Origin: Coleofasciculaceae cyanobacterium | Lineage (GTDB): Bacteria > Cyanobacteriota > Cyanobacteriia > Cyanobacteriales > Xenococcaceae | Length of the DNA: 64,000 bases | Assembly: GCA_036703275.1 (NCBI GenBank) | Contig: DATNPK010000111.1 | Coordinates: 186,001-250,000, forward strand | Direction: 5' to 3' | Shown here: piece by piece, positions 27,690 through 37,349 of the stretch | How the letters are laid out: each line of letters starts with the position of its first letter | Position numbering within the stretch: the first letter of the stretch is position 1 | Made by a program: the position numbers and the translations under genes | Notes under the pieces: generated by a model | What the model saw: the letters and a program-made list of their open reading frames with translations, nothing else | Told to the model about the DNA's origin: nothing | Databases searched by the model: none

Positions 27690-28565
27690 ATGAAAATCGG
27701 GTTTTTGGGAACTGGTTTGATGGGACAGCCAATGGCTTTGCGATTGCTATCAGCCAACCACAGTGTAACTGTTTATAACCGTACTAAGTCTAAATTACAG
27801 CCTTTAGAAGACGCTGGGGCAAAACTTGCCGACTCAGTAAGTGAAGTTATTCAGCAAACAGAGTGTGTAATTTTGATGTTGAGCGATGCAGCAGCGATCG
27901 CAGAATCTCTATTGTCTGAGGCAGCCAAAAGTCATTTAGCCAACCGTACCATAATTCAAATGGGGACGATCTCCCCGACAGAAAGTCTGTCAATTCGCGA
28001 TGCGGTATCTGAAGCAGGGGGAGAATATTTAGAAGCGCCTGTATTAGGCAGTATTCCCCAGGTAAAAACAGGGGAGTTGATTGTCATGGTAGCCAGTACT
28101 AAAGCACAGTTCGATCGATATTGTGAACTACTCAAATGCTATAGCCTTGAGCCGATATACGTTGGGGAAGTAGGTACAGCAGCAGCGATGAAACTTGCTC
28201 TTAATCAATTAATCGTCGGTTTGACTAGTACTTTTGCCCTAAGCCTTAGTTTTGCTCAAAAGCAAGGAGTAGATATAGAACAGTTTATGTCAGTGGTACG
28301 GCAGAGTGCTTTATATGCCCCTACGTTTGATAAAAAGCTGGAGCGAATGCGCGATCGCAATTTTGCTAATCCGAATTTCCCTACCAAACACCTCTTAAAA
28401 GACACTAATCTGTTTCTCAACCAAGCAGCAGAGTTAGATTTAAATACCAGTAGTTTAGCGGGAATCAAGCAAATTATCGAACAGGCGATCGCCATGGGTT
28501 TAGCAGATTTAGACTATTCAGCTATTTACTCCGCCATTAACCCATCTCAATCCAAGATCGACTAG
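27690..28565 (+). CDS. NAD(P)-dependent beta-hydroxyacid dehydrogenase-type oxidoreductase
   Basis: A 291-residue protein of the 3-hydroxyisobutyrate/6-phosphogluconate dehydrogenase superfamily. It has an N-terminal Rossmann fold with the dinucleotide motif IGFLGTGLMGQPMALRLL. The substrate signature EAPVLGSIPQVKTGELIVM (about 115-133) and the catalytic lysine in AAAMKLALNQLIVG (Lys about 170) follow. The all-helical C-terminal domain is complete. Similar cyanobacterial proteins act as glyoxylate or succinic-semialdehyde reductases; which substrate applies here is not visible. Cytoplasmic. Confidence 0.9.
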   Translation: MKIGFLGTGLMGQPMALRLLSANHSVTVYNRTKSKLQPLEDAGAKLADSVSEVIQQTECVILMLSDAAAIAESLLSEAAKSHLANRTIIQMGTISPTESLSIRDAVSEAGGEYLEAPVLGSIPQVKTGELIVMVASTKAQFDRYCELLKCYSLEPIYVGEVGTAAAMKLALNQLIVGLTSTFALSLSFAQKQGVDIEQFMSVVRQSALYAPTFDKKLERMRDRNFANPNFPTKHLLKDTNLFLNQAAELDLNTSSLAGIKQIIEQAIAMGLADLDYSAIYSAINPSQSKID

Positions 28566-28610
28566 TAAATTGAGTCAAACAATTTATTTCTGACTTCTGA
28601 CTTTTCCTCT

Positions 28611-28650
28611 TCCCGCAGGATATCCGAAGGTGTATGCTTTAGCACAATGT
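28611..28650. repeat. Short family A repeat fragment
   Basis: CCCGCAGGATATCCGAAGGTG followed by TATGCTTTAGCACAATGTG lies in the 107-base gap between convergent genes. It shares the CCGAAGGTGTA and GCTTTAGCA words with the longer clusters at 2860-3180 and 9690-9770. It is probably a truncated copy. Confidence 0.45.
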
Positions 28651-28671
28651 GACTTCTGACTTCTAACCTCA

Positions 28672-30075
28672 CTATGCTGCCAAATTTTGTTCTACAACCT
28701 GAACTAGCTTATCTGTCCAATAGTTAGTCAATTGACGATCTGCGGCTTCTACCATTACGCGAATTAGGGGTTCTGTTCCCGAAGCACGAACTAAAATACG
28801 TCCTTGTTCTCCCATTGCTGCTTCCGCTTGAGCGATCGCCTGCTGCAACGGTTCACATTCGTGCCATTTGCTGCGACGTTCTCGATCTTCAACTCTTACA
28901 TTACGCAAAATTTGCGGATAGGTTTGGAAACTGTTATCTACTAATTCGGTTAAAGAAGTTTCTGATTGACACACTAAAGAAGTCAAATGTAATGCGGTTT
29001 GAATCCCGTCGCCCGAAACTCCATGATGATGACAGAGAATATGTCCAGACTGTTCTCCGCCTAACATAGCTCCTGTACTCCACATCGCAGCCTGCACATA
29101 GCGATCGCCAACTTGGGTGCGCTGCATTTTGCCACCTATAGCTTGCCAAGCACGCTCAAAGCCTAAATTTGCCATTACCGTCGCCACAATTAAATCATCT
29201 GGAAGCTGTTGTTTCTGTCTTAATAGTTCGCCCCAAAGATAGAGAATATAGTCGCCATCAATGACTCTACCTTGACTATCTACTGCCATGACTCGATCGG
29301 CATCACCATCAAAGGCAAATCCCAGATCTGCCTGGTATTCTTTGACTCCTTGCTTTAATGGTTCTAGATGAGTTGAACCACAGTTAACGTTAATGCGATC
29401 GCCATTGGCTGACTGATTCAGGCTGATTACTTCTGCCCCCAACTGCTGAAAAATAGCAGGAGCAACCTGTACTGATGCTCCCCAGGCTAAATCTAAAACA
29501 ATTCGCATTCCTGCAAAGCTGGTGTTTTGAGGTAGGGATGCTTTGAGAAATTGAACGTATTGCTTGACCAATTCTGGGCGATGATAATGCTTGCCCCAAG
29601 CTCGATCTAGTTCATCCTGCACATCGTTGTTTCTCAGATGTGCCTCTATTTTCTGAGTTAAAGAATCAGCTAGCTTAGTTCCTTTTCTGCCAAAAAATTT
29701 GATTCCATTGTCTTGTGGAGGGTTGTGACTTGCAGAAATCATAATGCCACCAACTGCTTCAGTTGCGCTAGTTAAGCTGGCAACACAAGGAGTAGGACAT
29801 AAACCTAAATGCCAGACTTCTAGCCCTGCTGAAGTTAATCCTGTTGCGATCGCACAAGATAGCATATCGCTAGAATTGCGAGAATCCTGTCCAATAATAA
29901 TTGGTCCTTTATTTTCTGCTGCCTCTGCCAGAACTTTTCCTGCCCAATAGCCCAACTGGAGAGTAAAAGCTGCATTTAAAATGTCTCCTGCTTTGCCCCT
30001 AATTCCATCTGTTCCGAATAAAGGAGTTGTGGGTAATTGACTCGCATCTAACAAGGTTTTTGCTAAACTGCTCAC
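28672..30075 (-). CDS. glmM: Phosphoglucosamine mutase
   Basis: A 467-residue alpha-D-phosphohexomutase family member converting glucosamine-6-P to glucosamine-1-P for UDP-GlcNAc and peptidoglycan synthesis. The N-terminal FGTDGIRG motif, the phosphoserine loop [17 protein letters not shown] (Ser116), the metal-binding DGDADR (in [14 protein letters not shown]), the sugar-binding GGEQSGH, and the C-terminal phosphate-binding [15 protein letters not shown] are all present. [11 protein letters not shown] plus GGEQSGH are GlmM-like rather than phosphomannomutase-like. It runs convergent to the oxidoreductase. Confidence 0.95.
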   Translation of the reverse strand: MSSLAKTLLDASQLPTTPLFGTDGIRGKAGDILNAAFTLQLGYWAGKVLAEAAENKGPIIIGQDSRNSSDMLSCAIATGLTSAGLEVWHLGLCPTPCVASLTSATEAVGGIMISASHNPPQDNGIKFFGRKGTKLADSLTQKIEAHLRNNDVQDELDRAWGKHYHRPELVKQYVQFLKASLPQNTSFAGMRIVLDLAWGASVQVAPAIFQQLGAEVISLNQSANGDRINVNCGSTHLEPLKQGVKEYQADLGFAFDGDADRVMAVDSQGRVIDGDYILYLWGELLRQKQQLPDDLIVATVMANLGFERAWQAIGGKMQRTQVGDRYVQAAMWSTGAMLGGEQSGHILCHHHGVSGDGIQTALHLTSLVCQSETSLTELVDNSFQTYPQILRNVRVEDRERRSKWHECEPLQQAIAQAEAAMGEQGRILVRASGTEPLIRVMVEAADRQLTNYWTDKLVQVVEQNLAA

Positions 30076-30267
30076 ATCGATATACTCCTAAGTTTTATTT
30101 AAGCTAATTTTTCTAGTGTTTTTAATTTTTGTTTAACAATAGAATGTTTGATAATTAGGCAATATTGTACTACCTGCTTTAATTTCACAACATCTACACC
30201 ATAAAATTAAGCCATAAAGTTAAATTTTGGGTAAATAACTTAAATTTTGGGTATATGTGCTTATGCT

Positions 30268-30570
30268 TCAGAGATTCATCTTCGCTAAAAGATCGATCAT
30301 TGCGGCTAAACTTAAACCAGATTCAATAATTTTTGGCTCGCTAGGATTATAAGGACTAGCAAGGCGATCGAGTGAAATAATATGGGAATCGGCTGCAATT
30401 ACAGGGACATCAGGATCGAAGGCAGTAGCTCTCATTAAAGAACTAGAAAAGCCAGCATAAATCATGACGATATCAGGTTCACCAGAAGCAGTTTCAAGAT
30501 GAACCATCAATAATTCCTGTTTACGTTTGAGGGTATATTGCTCCAGACGCAGACCAATTGATTCAGACAT
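30268..30570 (-). CDS. Conserved hypothetical protein
   Basis: A 100-residue protein: MSESIGLRLEQYTLKRKQEL, a beta-rich middle VHLETASGEPDIVMIYAGFS SSLM (broken here at the turn), and a helix SLAAMIDLLAKMNL at the end. No signal peptide or membrane segment. The 'GEPD.V.IY.GFSSSL...T..DP..PV' pattern looks like a conserved cyanobacterial domain of unknown function. It sits 48 bases downstream of the DUF3177 gene on the same strand, so the two are probably co-transcribed. Confidence 0.7.
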   Translation of the reverse strand: MSESIGLRLEQYTLKRKQELLMVHLETASGEPDIVMIYAGFSSSLMRATAFDPDVPVIAADSHIISLDRLASPYNPSEPKIIESGLSLAAMIDLLAKMNL

Positions 30571-30618
30571 ATTTTTGATAGCTTATAACTTATAGCCTAT
30601 AGCTAAAGATTAATTTGA

Positions 30619-31212
30619 TTATTGTTCTAGCGCAGAACGTCCTTGCTTACCAAGACGAATCAGTACGAAATAAGCTAAATAAATTATATATATTACTAAG
30701 CCAACTGATCCCATAAAGCCTAAAAAGCCCTCATTTCCTGACTCGTTGTGGAAGAAATTACGATAAGCTTGAGGTGCTTCTAACCACACTTGGCAAAAAG
30801 CAGTCTCTACAGTGCTGCTGGATAAACCGCAGGGGAGAAAAATAGCTTTGGCGATCGCCCCTAAAACACAATAACCTGTCATCGCCCAACGCCAAGAGGT
30901 AAATACCAGCTTTAAAATACTCTGGGGTATATCTCTAATTTCTTCATTTAAATCTACCCAAAACCAGAGAGAAATTGGGATTAAAATGCGCGCCGCCAAG
31001 CTAGTGATAAATCCAATCTTCCACTCAGGGATTAATAAATAGACCGTAATTAACAACAAGCTGGCAACCCGCCAATAGATGATTAATAATTTTTGCATGG
31101 CTTCTTGTTTTTGGAATAAAGCCCAAATCAAAAGCACTAAAGGGATAATTACCGCCACCAGTACTCCTAAACGATAGTCCATCCATACCAAAGGTCTAAA
31201 CCAAATATCCAT
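30619..31212 (-). CDS. DUF3177 family membrane protein
   Basis: A 197-residue polytopic membrane protein starting MDIWFRPLVWMDYRLGVLVA. About five or six hydrophobic segments can be counted (about 15-32, 40-62, 66-86, 105-125, 165-187). The start FRPLVWMDYRLGVL and the SLWFWVDLNEEI block are typical of the cyanobacterial DUF3177 family of unknown function. It precedes a small soluble conserved protein in the same direction, which suggests a two-gene unit. Confidence 0.82.
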   Translation of the reverse strand: MDIWFRPLVWMDYRLGVLVAVIIPLVLLIWALFQKQEAMQKLLIIYWRVASLLLITVYLLIPEWKIGFITSLAARILIPISLWFWVDLNEEIRDIPQSILKLVFTSWRWAMTGYCVLGAIAKAIFLPCGLSSSTVETAFCQVWLEAPQAYRNFFHNESGNEGFLGFMGSVGLVIYIIYLAYFVLIRLGKQGRSALEQ

Positions 31213-31315
31213 TATTTATTGTGTTAGCGAAATTGATGTCTACTATTTCCGTGTTTGAGATTGAACAGCCTTAGATTGCTTTTTAAGAGTGCATTAACAA
31301 TTGTTCTAAGTCAAC

Positions 31316-31550
31316 GCCTGAAGCGTTAAAGAATTTTTGTGTATTGCAGTTAGTTATATTTTTCTAGCCAAAAATAAAGATCAACGCAAGCATCGTCAGA
31401 AAATAACGATGTAACGTTGACCGCATTCCACAGTGAGGACATATATATATTCTCACTTGTGTATTAATGATAATTATCTAACCGCAGAATGCCGTGGGGC
31501 GTTTAAACTTAAACTACCGGTAAATAAACTTATAAGACAGCACATACGCC
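31316..31550. other. Hairpin-rich intergenic stretch, possible structured RNA
   Basis: The 426-base gap between cp12 and the DUF3177 gene holds no gene but several stems: AACGC/GCGTT at 31316, TCAACG (31381) with CGTTGA (31415) enclosing CATCGT/ACGATG, GCATTC (31423) with GAATGC (31487) enclosing CACAGTGAG/CTCACTTGTG, and GGCGT (31498) with ACGCC (31546). The words TCAACGCAAGC and TAACGTTGACCG are shared with the structured RNA at 19643-19977. It may be a shortened relative. The strand is not decided. Confidence 0.35.
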
Positions 31551-31638
31551 ATTTAAAACGTTGTCGATCGAACGTTGTTGACGGATGTGGATAGCGTCGT
31601 CGAATTTCGATTTTAAGTCCATTTACACATAGATAATG

Positions 31639-31863
31639 CTAGTCTTCGTAGACTCGACATTCTAAAGCATCAGGGTTATCTTCGCAATATTGCTCAAAAG
31701 AATTTTTCTTAGGAGCTTTTTGTTTTCGATGGGATGCTTCAGCAGATAATTCTTCTACTGTATCCCAAGCAGCAGCGCATTCTCCCGAAGTGTCGCCTTC
31801 GGTACTACAAACTTGTCTTGCAGCCTCTCTTTCTCTTTGTATTTGTTCTTGTATATCGCTCAT
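31639..31863 (-). CDS. cp12: Calvin cycle regulatory protein CP12
   Basis: A 74-residue, mostly disordered protein with both redox cysteine pairs: Cys19/Cys29 and Cys60/Cys69. The AWD-VEEL core (AAAWDTVEELSAEASHRKQK) and the C-terminal GAPDH-binding tail CEDNPDALECRVYED are intact. CP12 bridges GAPDH and phosphoribulokinase in the dark or under oxidation and switches off the Calvin cycle. Alone in its unit; the long upstream space (31864-32279) should hold its promoter. Confidence 0.95.
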   Translation of the reverse strand: MSDIQEQIQREREAARQVCSTEGDTSGECAAAWDTVEELSAEASHRKQKAPKKNSFEQYCEDNPDALECRVYED

Positions 31864-31957
31864 ATTAGTCCTCTTATTTTCAATATCAGGATTATGTTAT
31901 ACCATGCCAGGTTATTTAGCTGCGGTAGCTACTTACACGCCCTATTAGTCTCAGAAA

Positions 31958-31992
31958 TTCAACAATTACCAAAATGTATGGTAATTGTTGAA
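31958..31992. promoter_or_regulatory. Perfect 13-bp inverted repeat upstream of cp12
   Basis: TTCAACAATTACC (31958-31970) is the exact complement of GGTAATTGTTGAA (31980-31992) with a nine-base spacer. It lies about 95 bases upstream of the cp12 start and downstream of cysS. It could be a cysS terminator or a regulator-binding palindrome for cp12. The half-site TTCAACAATTACC also occurs between ccmK3 and ccmK4 near 37253. The rest of 31864-32279 shows nothing else. Confidence 0.4.
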
Positions 31993-32279
31993 TAATTATT
32001 TCTCTAATTTTAGGCTTTGTCTAGGCATTTATACTTTATAATCTAGCATTTCTGCTAATGTAACCAGTTAACATTTAGCTTAGAAGTTAAATATCCACTA
32101 AAGCCAAAAAAGTTATCTGCTCAAAGAGCTATTAATATTCATATTAGCGTTTAAGGTGTTTGCGCTCCAACATTTCAATAACAGAAGCTAGCAGGCAATA
32201 TTATTCAAATTCAGAGCCTTTGTAGCCCAGAAAAATACTTAAAAATTTAATTATCGAACATTTAAAGAGCCAATGCGCT

Positions 32280-33722
32280 TTAATCGCGATTCCAAATTGT
32301 TACTCTTCCAGGTTTATCAATTAAGCTAATACCTCGGGCTTGTAATTCGTCCCGAATGCGATCGCTTTGGGTATAATTTTTATTTTTTCTAGCTTCGTTG
32401 CGCTGCTGCACCAAGGCTTCAATTTCCGAGTCCTTTAATTCTTCTGCATCACTACTAGCTTTTTCTGTCTTAGCTTCAAAGCCTAGAATTGCGGCTAATG
32501 TAGTCAAAGTTTGCCACTGTTGCGCTAATTGTTGAGCATCAGTTTTGATCGTCCCTTGATGAACCAAAATATTACCTTCCTTGCTCAGGTTTTTAGCAAT
32601 CTCAAACAGAACAGCCAAACCACCGGCAAAGTTAAAGTCATCGTCTACGGCTAATTTAAACCTGCTTACTAATACTTCATCCTGCAAATCAGCATGAGTA
32701 AAACCTAACTGTTTGCCATACTGATGACCAAATAATAAACCTTCTTTTAAAGTTTCCCAACTACTGGTAGCGGTAGTTAGTGCTTCTTCGGTAAAATCTA
32801 CAGGCTTGCGATATTGAGCTTGGAGAATAAACAACCGCACCGCCATCGGATCGTATTTATCGAGCAACTCGCGGATGGTAATAAAGTTGCCTAAAGACTT
32901 AGACATCTTTTTCCCTTCTACAATAATCATACCGTTATGCAGCCAGTAATTAGCTAAGGGTTTACCTGTTACCGCCTCAGATTGAGCAATCTCATTTTCA
33001 TGATGCGGAAAAGTTAAATCTCCACCACCAACATGAAGATCGATTGTTTCCCCTAACATTTCTCGCACCATTGCCGAACATTCTATATGCCAGCCAGGAC
33101 GACCATTACCCCAAGGAGACTCCCAGGCTGGTTCACCTGCTTTGGCTGCTTTCCAAAGGGCAAAATCAAAGGGATACTGTTTTTTACTACCCTCGGAATC
33201 TTCTACACCGACTCTACCGCTAGCACCCGCCTGCATATCATCAAGTTTCCTGCCCGACAATTTGCCGTATTCAGGAAACTTTTGCACCGCATAGTAAACA
33301 TCCCCCTGCGTAGGGTAAGCAAAACCTTTTTGTTCTAATTCATAAACCAGACGCTTAATTCCATCTAGAGTATGTGTAGCGCGGGGATAGGCATCTGCTT
33401 GACCTACTCCCAACCTAGCCATATCTTCAAAATAAGCAGCGATATACTTCTCGGCAACCGCCTCCATTGATGTTCCTTCTTGCCTAGCGCGGTTGAGAAT
33501 TTTATCGTCAATATCGGTAAAGTTCTGAACATAATTTACTGCGTAGCCACTCCACTGTAAATAACGACGCACCACATCCCAAACTAAACAAGTCCTCGCA
33601 TGACCAAGGTGGCAATAGTCATAGACAGTGATGCCACAGCAATACATTCGCACCTTATTCTCTTCAATGGTCTGAAACGCTGATTTACTACGGGTGAGGG
33701 TATTGTATACGGTTAAGGTCAT
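32280..33722 (-). CDS. cysS: Cysteine-tRNA ligase
   Basis: A 480-residue class I aminoacyl-tRNA synthetase charging tRNA-Cys. The HIGH motif is HLGH (38-41) in DYCHLGHART. The zinc site uses the cysteine in MYCCGITVYD and the later C/H/E set (HIECSAM; HVGGGDLTFPHHENEIAQSE). The KMSKS loop is KKMSKSLGNF. The DALR/anticodon-binding C-terminus is present and ends GRVTIWNRD. Full length, no defect. Confidence 0.97.
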   Translation of the reverse strand: MTLTVYNTLTRSKSAFQTIEENKVRMYCCGITVYDYCHLGHARTCLVWDVVRRYLQWSGYAVNYVQNFTDIDDKILNRARQEGTSMEAVAEKYIAAYFEDMARLGVGQADAYPRATHTLDGIKRLVYELEQKGFAYPTQGDVYYAVQKFPEYGKLSGRKLDDMQAGASGRVGVEDSEGSKKQYPFDFALWKAAKAGEPAWESPWGNGRPGWHIECSAMVREMLGETIDLHVGGGDLTFPHHENEIAQSEAVTGKPLANYWLHNGMIIVEGKKMSKSLGNFITIRELLDKYDPMAVRLFILQAQYRKPVDFTEEALTTATSSWETLKEGLLFGHQYGKQLGFTHADLQDEVLVSRFKLAVDDDFNFAGGLAVLFEIAKNLSKEGNILVHQGTIKTDAQQLAQQWQTLTTLAAILGFEAKTEKASSDAEELKDSEIEALVQQRNEARKNKNYTQSDRIRDELQARGISLIDKPGRVTIWNRD

Positions 33723-33877
33723 GACTTATGGTTTATTGGAGAATATTATTGCAGAGTCGCAAAGATCGAAGTCAAAAGTCAAGAGTTAAAACGGTTTTTC
33801 AAAGTTATCATAAAATAGCGATTTGTATGCCGATCGTAAGATTAGTAGGTTGGAGAAATTGCGATTGGGCGCAGCCC

Positions 33878-33940
33878 ACGGACGCGGCTCCAGGCGCTAA
33901 TGCTAAAGCATACCGCTCCGCATATCCTTTAGGGCTTTGC
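33878..33940. repeat. Family A repeat
   Basis: Blocks GCGCTAATGCTAAAGCATACC, GCTCCGCATATCCTTTAGGGC lie in the 350-base gap between the divergent genes cysS and ilvA. They match the copy at 9690-9772 in the words GCATACCGCT, CCGCATAT and CCTTTAGGGC. The remaining gap has HIP1-like sites but no gene. Confidence 0.7.
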
Positions 33941-34076
33941 GATCGCAACTTTAAATTATTTCTTACTAAAATCAACGCCTGATAAATTAGCAGTGGTTTT
34001 GAATTTAGAACCCGATCGAGAATTCAAGATCGATATTTGATAAGATCTAAAATTATCTTTACATAGCCTCCCGCCC

Positions 34077-35588
34077 ATGAAATCCGACTACTTGGAGAGG
34101 ATTCTCAACGCTCGTGTTTATGATGTTGCTCAAGAATCGCCTTTGGAATATGCGTCTATTTTATCAGCCAGACTAAATAACCAGCTGCTATTAAAACGAG
34201 AAGATATGCAGTCGGTATTCTCCTTTAAACTACGGGGTGCGTATAACAAAATGGCGCAACTGCCGCCTGATGTTCTGCAACAGGGAGTGATTGCAGCCTC
34301 TGCGGGAAACCATGCTCAAGGTGTGGCTCTAGCTGCTCAATATTTAAAAACAACGGCATTTATTGTCATGCCCGTAACTACTCCCCAGGTAAAGATAGAT
34401 GCGGTAAACGCTCGTAACGCAACTGTAGTTTTGCGGGGTGATACTTATGATGATGCTTGCGCCTATGCTCGACAACTATGTCAACAAAAAAATTTGACTT
34501 TTATCCATCCCTTTGACGATCCTGATGTGATTGCGGGGCAGGGAACAATCGGCATGGAAATTTTACGGCAATACCAGCAGCCAATACACGCGATTTTTGT
34601 GGCAATTGGTGGTGGTGGGTTAATTGCGGGAATTTCGGCATATATCAAGCGTTTACGCCCAGAAATTAAGATTATTGGGGTAGAACCCGTGGATGCTGAT
34701 GCAATGTATCGCTCGATGAAAGCAGGATATCGAGTTTGTTTACCCAGAGTGGGTTTGTTTGCCGATGGCGTGGCGGTACGAGAAGTGGGGGAGGAAACAT
34801 TCCGTCTTTGTCAAGATTATGTAGATGAAATTATCTTAGTGGATACGGATGACACCTGTGCTGCAATTAAAGATGTATTTCAAGACACACGCTCTATTTT
34901 AGAACCCGCTGGCGCATTAGCGATCGCTGGAGCTAAAGCCTATGTAGAACGGGAAAATATTACAGGAGAAACTTTAGTAGCGATCGCCTGTGGTGCAAAT
35001 ATGAACTTCGATCGTTTGCGGTTTGTCTCGGAAAGGGCGGAATTTGGTGAACGTCGCGAGGCAATCTTTGCGGTGACTATTCCCGAAGAGAGGGGCAGTT
35101 TTCGTAAGTTCTGTGAGTGTATTGGTAAGCGTAATCTGACTGAGTTTAACTATCGTATTTCTGATGATCACAAAGCTTATATTTTTGTCGGCATCCAAAT
35201 TCAAAATCGCGCTGATGCTGCTTCGATAGTAACTACTTTTGAGGAGCAAGGATTTGAAACTATCGATCTAACTGATGACGAACTGGCTAAGATGCACCTG
35301 CGTCATATGGTAGGAGGGCGATCGCCTCTATCAGAAAATGAGCTACTGTATCGTTTTGAATTTCCCGAACGTCCAGGGGCATTAATGAAGTTTCTCAGCT
35401 GTATGAGTCCCAACTGGAACATTAGTCTATTTCACTATCGCAATAATGGTGCAGACTATGGACGCATTGCCGTAGGAATGCAGGTTCCTCCTGATGAAAT
35501 GACCCAATGGCAAAAGTTTCTTAACTCGATGGGTTATCGTTATTGGGATGAAAGCTCTAATCCCTCTTATAAATTATTCCTGAGTTGA
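34077..35588 (+). CDS. ilvA: Threonine ammonia-lyase, biosynthetic
   Basis: A 503-residue PLP enzyme that deaminates threonine to 2-oxobutanoate for isoleucine synthesis. The PLP lysine is Lys51 in SVFSFKLRGAYNKM. The serine loop SAGNHAQGVALAAQ and the glycine loop VAIGGGGLIAGIS bind the cofactor phosphate. The C-terminal regulatory region has two ACT-like domains (about 325-410 and 415-500; FEFPERPGALMKFLS), consistent with the isoleucine feedback-regulated biosynthetic form. Full length. Confidence 0.95.
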   Translation: MKSDYLERILNARVYDVAQESPLEYASILSARLNNQLLLKREDMQSVFSFKLRGAYNKMAQLPPDVLQQGVIAASAGNHAQGVALAAQYLKTTAFIVMPVTTPQVKIDAVNARNATVVLRGDTYDDACAYARQLCQQKNLTFIHPFDDPDVIAGQGTIGMEILRQYQQPIHAIFVAIGGGGLIAGISAYIKRLRPEIKIIGVEPVDADAMYRSMKAGYRVCLPRVGLFADGVAVREVGEETFRLCQDYVDEIILVDTDDTCAAIKDVFQDTRSILEPAGALAIAGAKAYVERENITGETLVAIACGANMNFDRLRFVSERAEFGERREAIFAVTIPEERGSFRKFCECIGKRNLTEFNYRISDDHKAYIFVGIQIQNRADAASIVTTFEEQGFETIDLTDDELAKMHLRHMVGGRSPLSENELLYRFEFPERPGALMKFLSCMSPNWNISLFHYRNNGADYGRIAVGMQVPPDEMTQWQKFLNSMGYRYWDESSNPSYKLFLS

Positions 35589-35778
35589 ACATAACCCAGC
35601 AATAAAACCATAAATTGCTGACGGTAATCTCTAAGCGTTGCTAAATCAAAAGTTCTTGACTGTTACAGCGAATTTCAGTTGAGTGAACTTATTATTTGCT
35701 CCGCTTACCCGCGATAGACTTATTACTCAGACAAATCAATCTGGTCTACCCAATCAAAAACTGCTGTAACTGTTGACC

Positions 35779-36012
35779 TTACTGCTCTTTTTGTTCAAAC
35801 GTAACGGGTTTATAACTATCAGTTGGTTTAATCGGGGAGATTTTAGCTGAATCCTGATTAATACAGCCGTCTTGCTTATCGGCAACGTATTGACATACCC
35901 GCGCCCAAAGTTTAGTGCGATCGCCTGGTTTGCCCGCGCTAAATATTACTTGGCGATCGTTTTTAATCTTAACCTGACAAACTGGGCAAATCTCGATATT
36001 TTCTGAAGACAT
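35779..36012 (-). CDS. Small conserved zinc-ribbon-like protein
   Basis: A roughly 77-residue protein starting MSSENIEICPVCQVKIKND (an upstream ATG at 36024 adds four residues). It has one CPVC pair near the N-terminus and further cysteines in RVCQYV and DGCIN, suggesting a treble-clef or zinc-ribbon site. The middle reads VIFSAGKPGDRTKLWARVCQ, which looks conserved. The polar tail is probably disordered. Function unknown; it is convergent with ilvA. Confidence 0.62.
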   Translation of the reverse strand: MSSENIEICPVCQVKIKNDRQVIFSAGKPGDRTKLWARVCQYVADKQDGCINQDSAKISPIKPTDSYKPVTFEQKEQ

Positions 36013-36182
36013 AAGCCTTACCAACTAGTGCTTGCTTTAATTATCATACGTATTTTTGTTACCCATGTTACCTTATTCAGCATCGATCTTAATTAAAAAC
36101 CAAGTCGATCTGTTTTATTAACTTGCTTATCTATGAGCAGAGATACAATGCAAATAAGAGCAGGCTTAGTCGCATTGGATTA

Positions 36183-36791
36183 ATGACATATACCACCGAC
36201 GAACTAATCAAAATATTAGACTTTGAGCTAAAAGAAAATTGGAAAGGAAAGCGTGTTGTCCTATCTTCAGCGCAAAGAATTAACGATCCTGTGATGGCAA
36301 AAGCCCTGAATATGGATCAGGTCAACAAAGTCTTTGCCTATCGCGATTTTCGCCATCAAATCCATGAATACCAACAGCAACATGAAGTATCGGGCATTAT
36401 TTGGCGCACCTGTACTTTTAACGAGCAAAGTATTACCTATCCTGAAATTCATAATCAATTGATTCCTGTCCAGGGTGATAAAGAAATTCTCATTTCTGCC
36501 CGTTCCAAGATTTTAAATTTTTGGAATCGAGTCACTTCTAAAATGAATTTTTGGCTAGTCAATAATCGAACTAACCGTCACGGTAATCATCATCAACCAA
36601 TTTCACCAGAATATCTTCAGAAATTAGTCATCCAAACCGAGTGGGCAGAAATTGATGCAGCCCTTACTGAGATATACCTTGGCTTGTGTTGGGGCGATCC
36701 ACGAGATCATCAATACCAGTGGGCAAAACCAAATTCAGGTTGCGATCGCATTATCGCTACTAGATCCGAACCGAGCGCAATCAAGATATAG
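36183..36791 (+). CDS. Conserved hypothetical protein upstream of ccmK3
   Basis: About 202 residues from an ATG at 36183 (MTYTTDELIKILDFELKENW, then KGKRVVLSSAQRINDPVMAK). An ATG at 36123 in the same frame adds 20 residues that look unlike conserved protein sequence, so the later start is preferred. The ending WAEIDAALTEIYLGLCWGDP is aromatic-rich. No membrane segment or known domain was recognised. It lies about 118 bases upstream of ccmK3 in the same direction, but no carboxysome role can be claimed. Confidence 0.65.
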   Translation: MTYTTDELIKILDFELKENWKGKRVVLSSAQRINDPVMAKALNMDQVNKVFAYRDFRHQIHEYQQQHEVSGIIWRTCTFNEQSITYPEIHNQLIPVQGDKEILISARSKILNFWNRVTSKMNFWLVNNRTNRHGNHHQPISPEYLQKLVIQTEWAEIDAALTEIYLGLCWGDPRDHQYQWAKPNSGCDRIIATRSEPSAIKI

Positions 36792-36909
36792 TGGTTTAGA
36801 TGAAGATTACTCCACCACAGGGCTTATCAAGGACAGCCCCTTGTAAAACTGGTGTAAGTTTATTTCAGAAAATATGTCTTAATTATTCAAATTTTGAAGC
36901 AAAAAGTTT

Positions 36910-37224
36910 ATGTCTCAACAACACGCGGTAGGCGTAATCCAAACTTTAGGTTTTCCTGCTGTTTTAGCTGCTTCTGATGCGATGTTAAAAGCTGGTCGCG
37001 TCACTCTAGTTTATTTTGACAAGGGAGAAAGCGGTACTTTTGTCATTGCGATTCGCGGTCCAATTTCTGAAGTAAGAGCGTCGATGGAAGCGGGATTAAA
37101 GGCAGCGGAAAATACTTTTGGTGGAGAGGTAACAACACACTATACTGTTCCTAATCCTCCTGAAAATGTGGTTACGGTCTTGCCCATTGCTTATACCGAA
37201 GAAGTAGAGCAATTTCGCTTCTAG
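36910..37224 (+). CDS. ccmK3: Carboxysome shell hexamer protein CcmK3
   Basis: A 104-residue single BMC domain (AVGVIQTLGFPAVLAASDAM, KAGRVTLVYFDKGESGTFVI, AIRGPISEVRASMEAGL). The ending NPPENVVTVLPIAYTEEVEQ matches CcmK3 (slr1838-type) rather than CcmK1/2/4. CcmK3 proteins do not form stable homohexamers alone and assemble with CcmK4 as minor shell components that tune pore properties. The order ccmK3-ccmK4, away from the main ccm operon, is the usual cyanobacterial satellite locus. Confidence 0.92.
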   Translation: MSQQHAVGVIQTLGFPAVLAASDAMLKAGRVTLVYFDKGESGTFVIAIRGPISEVRASMEAGLKAAENTFGGEVTTHYTVPNPPENVVTVLPIAYTEEVEQFRF

Positions 37225-37349
37225 CTTATCGTTTATCAAGAGTTGAATTTATTCAACAATTACCGCGCGTCAGTTAAAATTAGTACTCGTAAATGTAATT
37301 TAGCCGTACTAAATTCTATTTGTAAATAATAATTTTTAGGAGCAAATTT

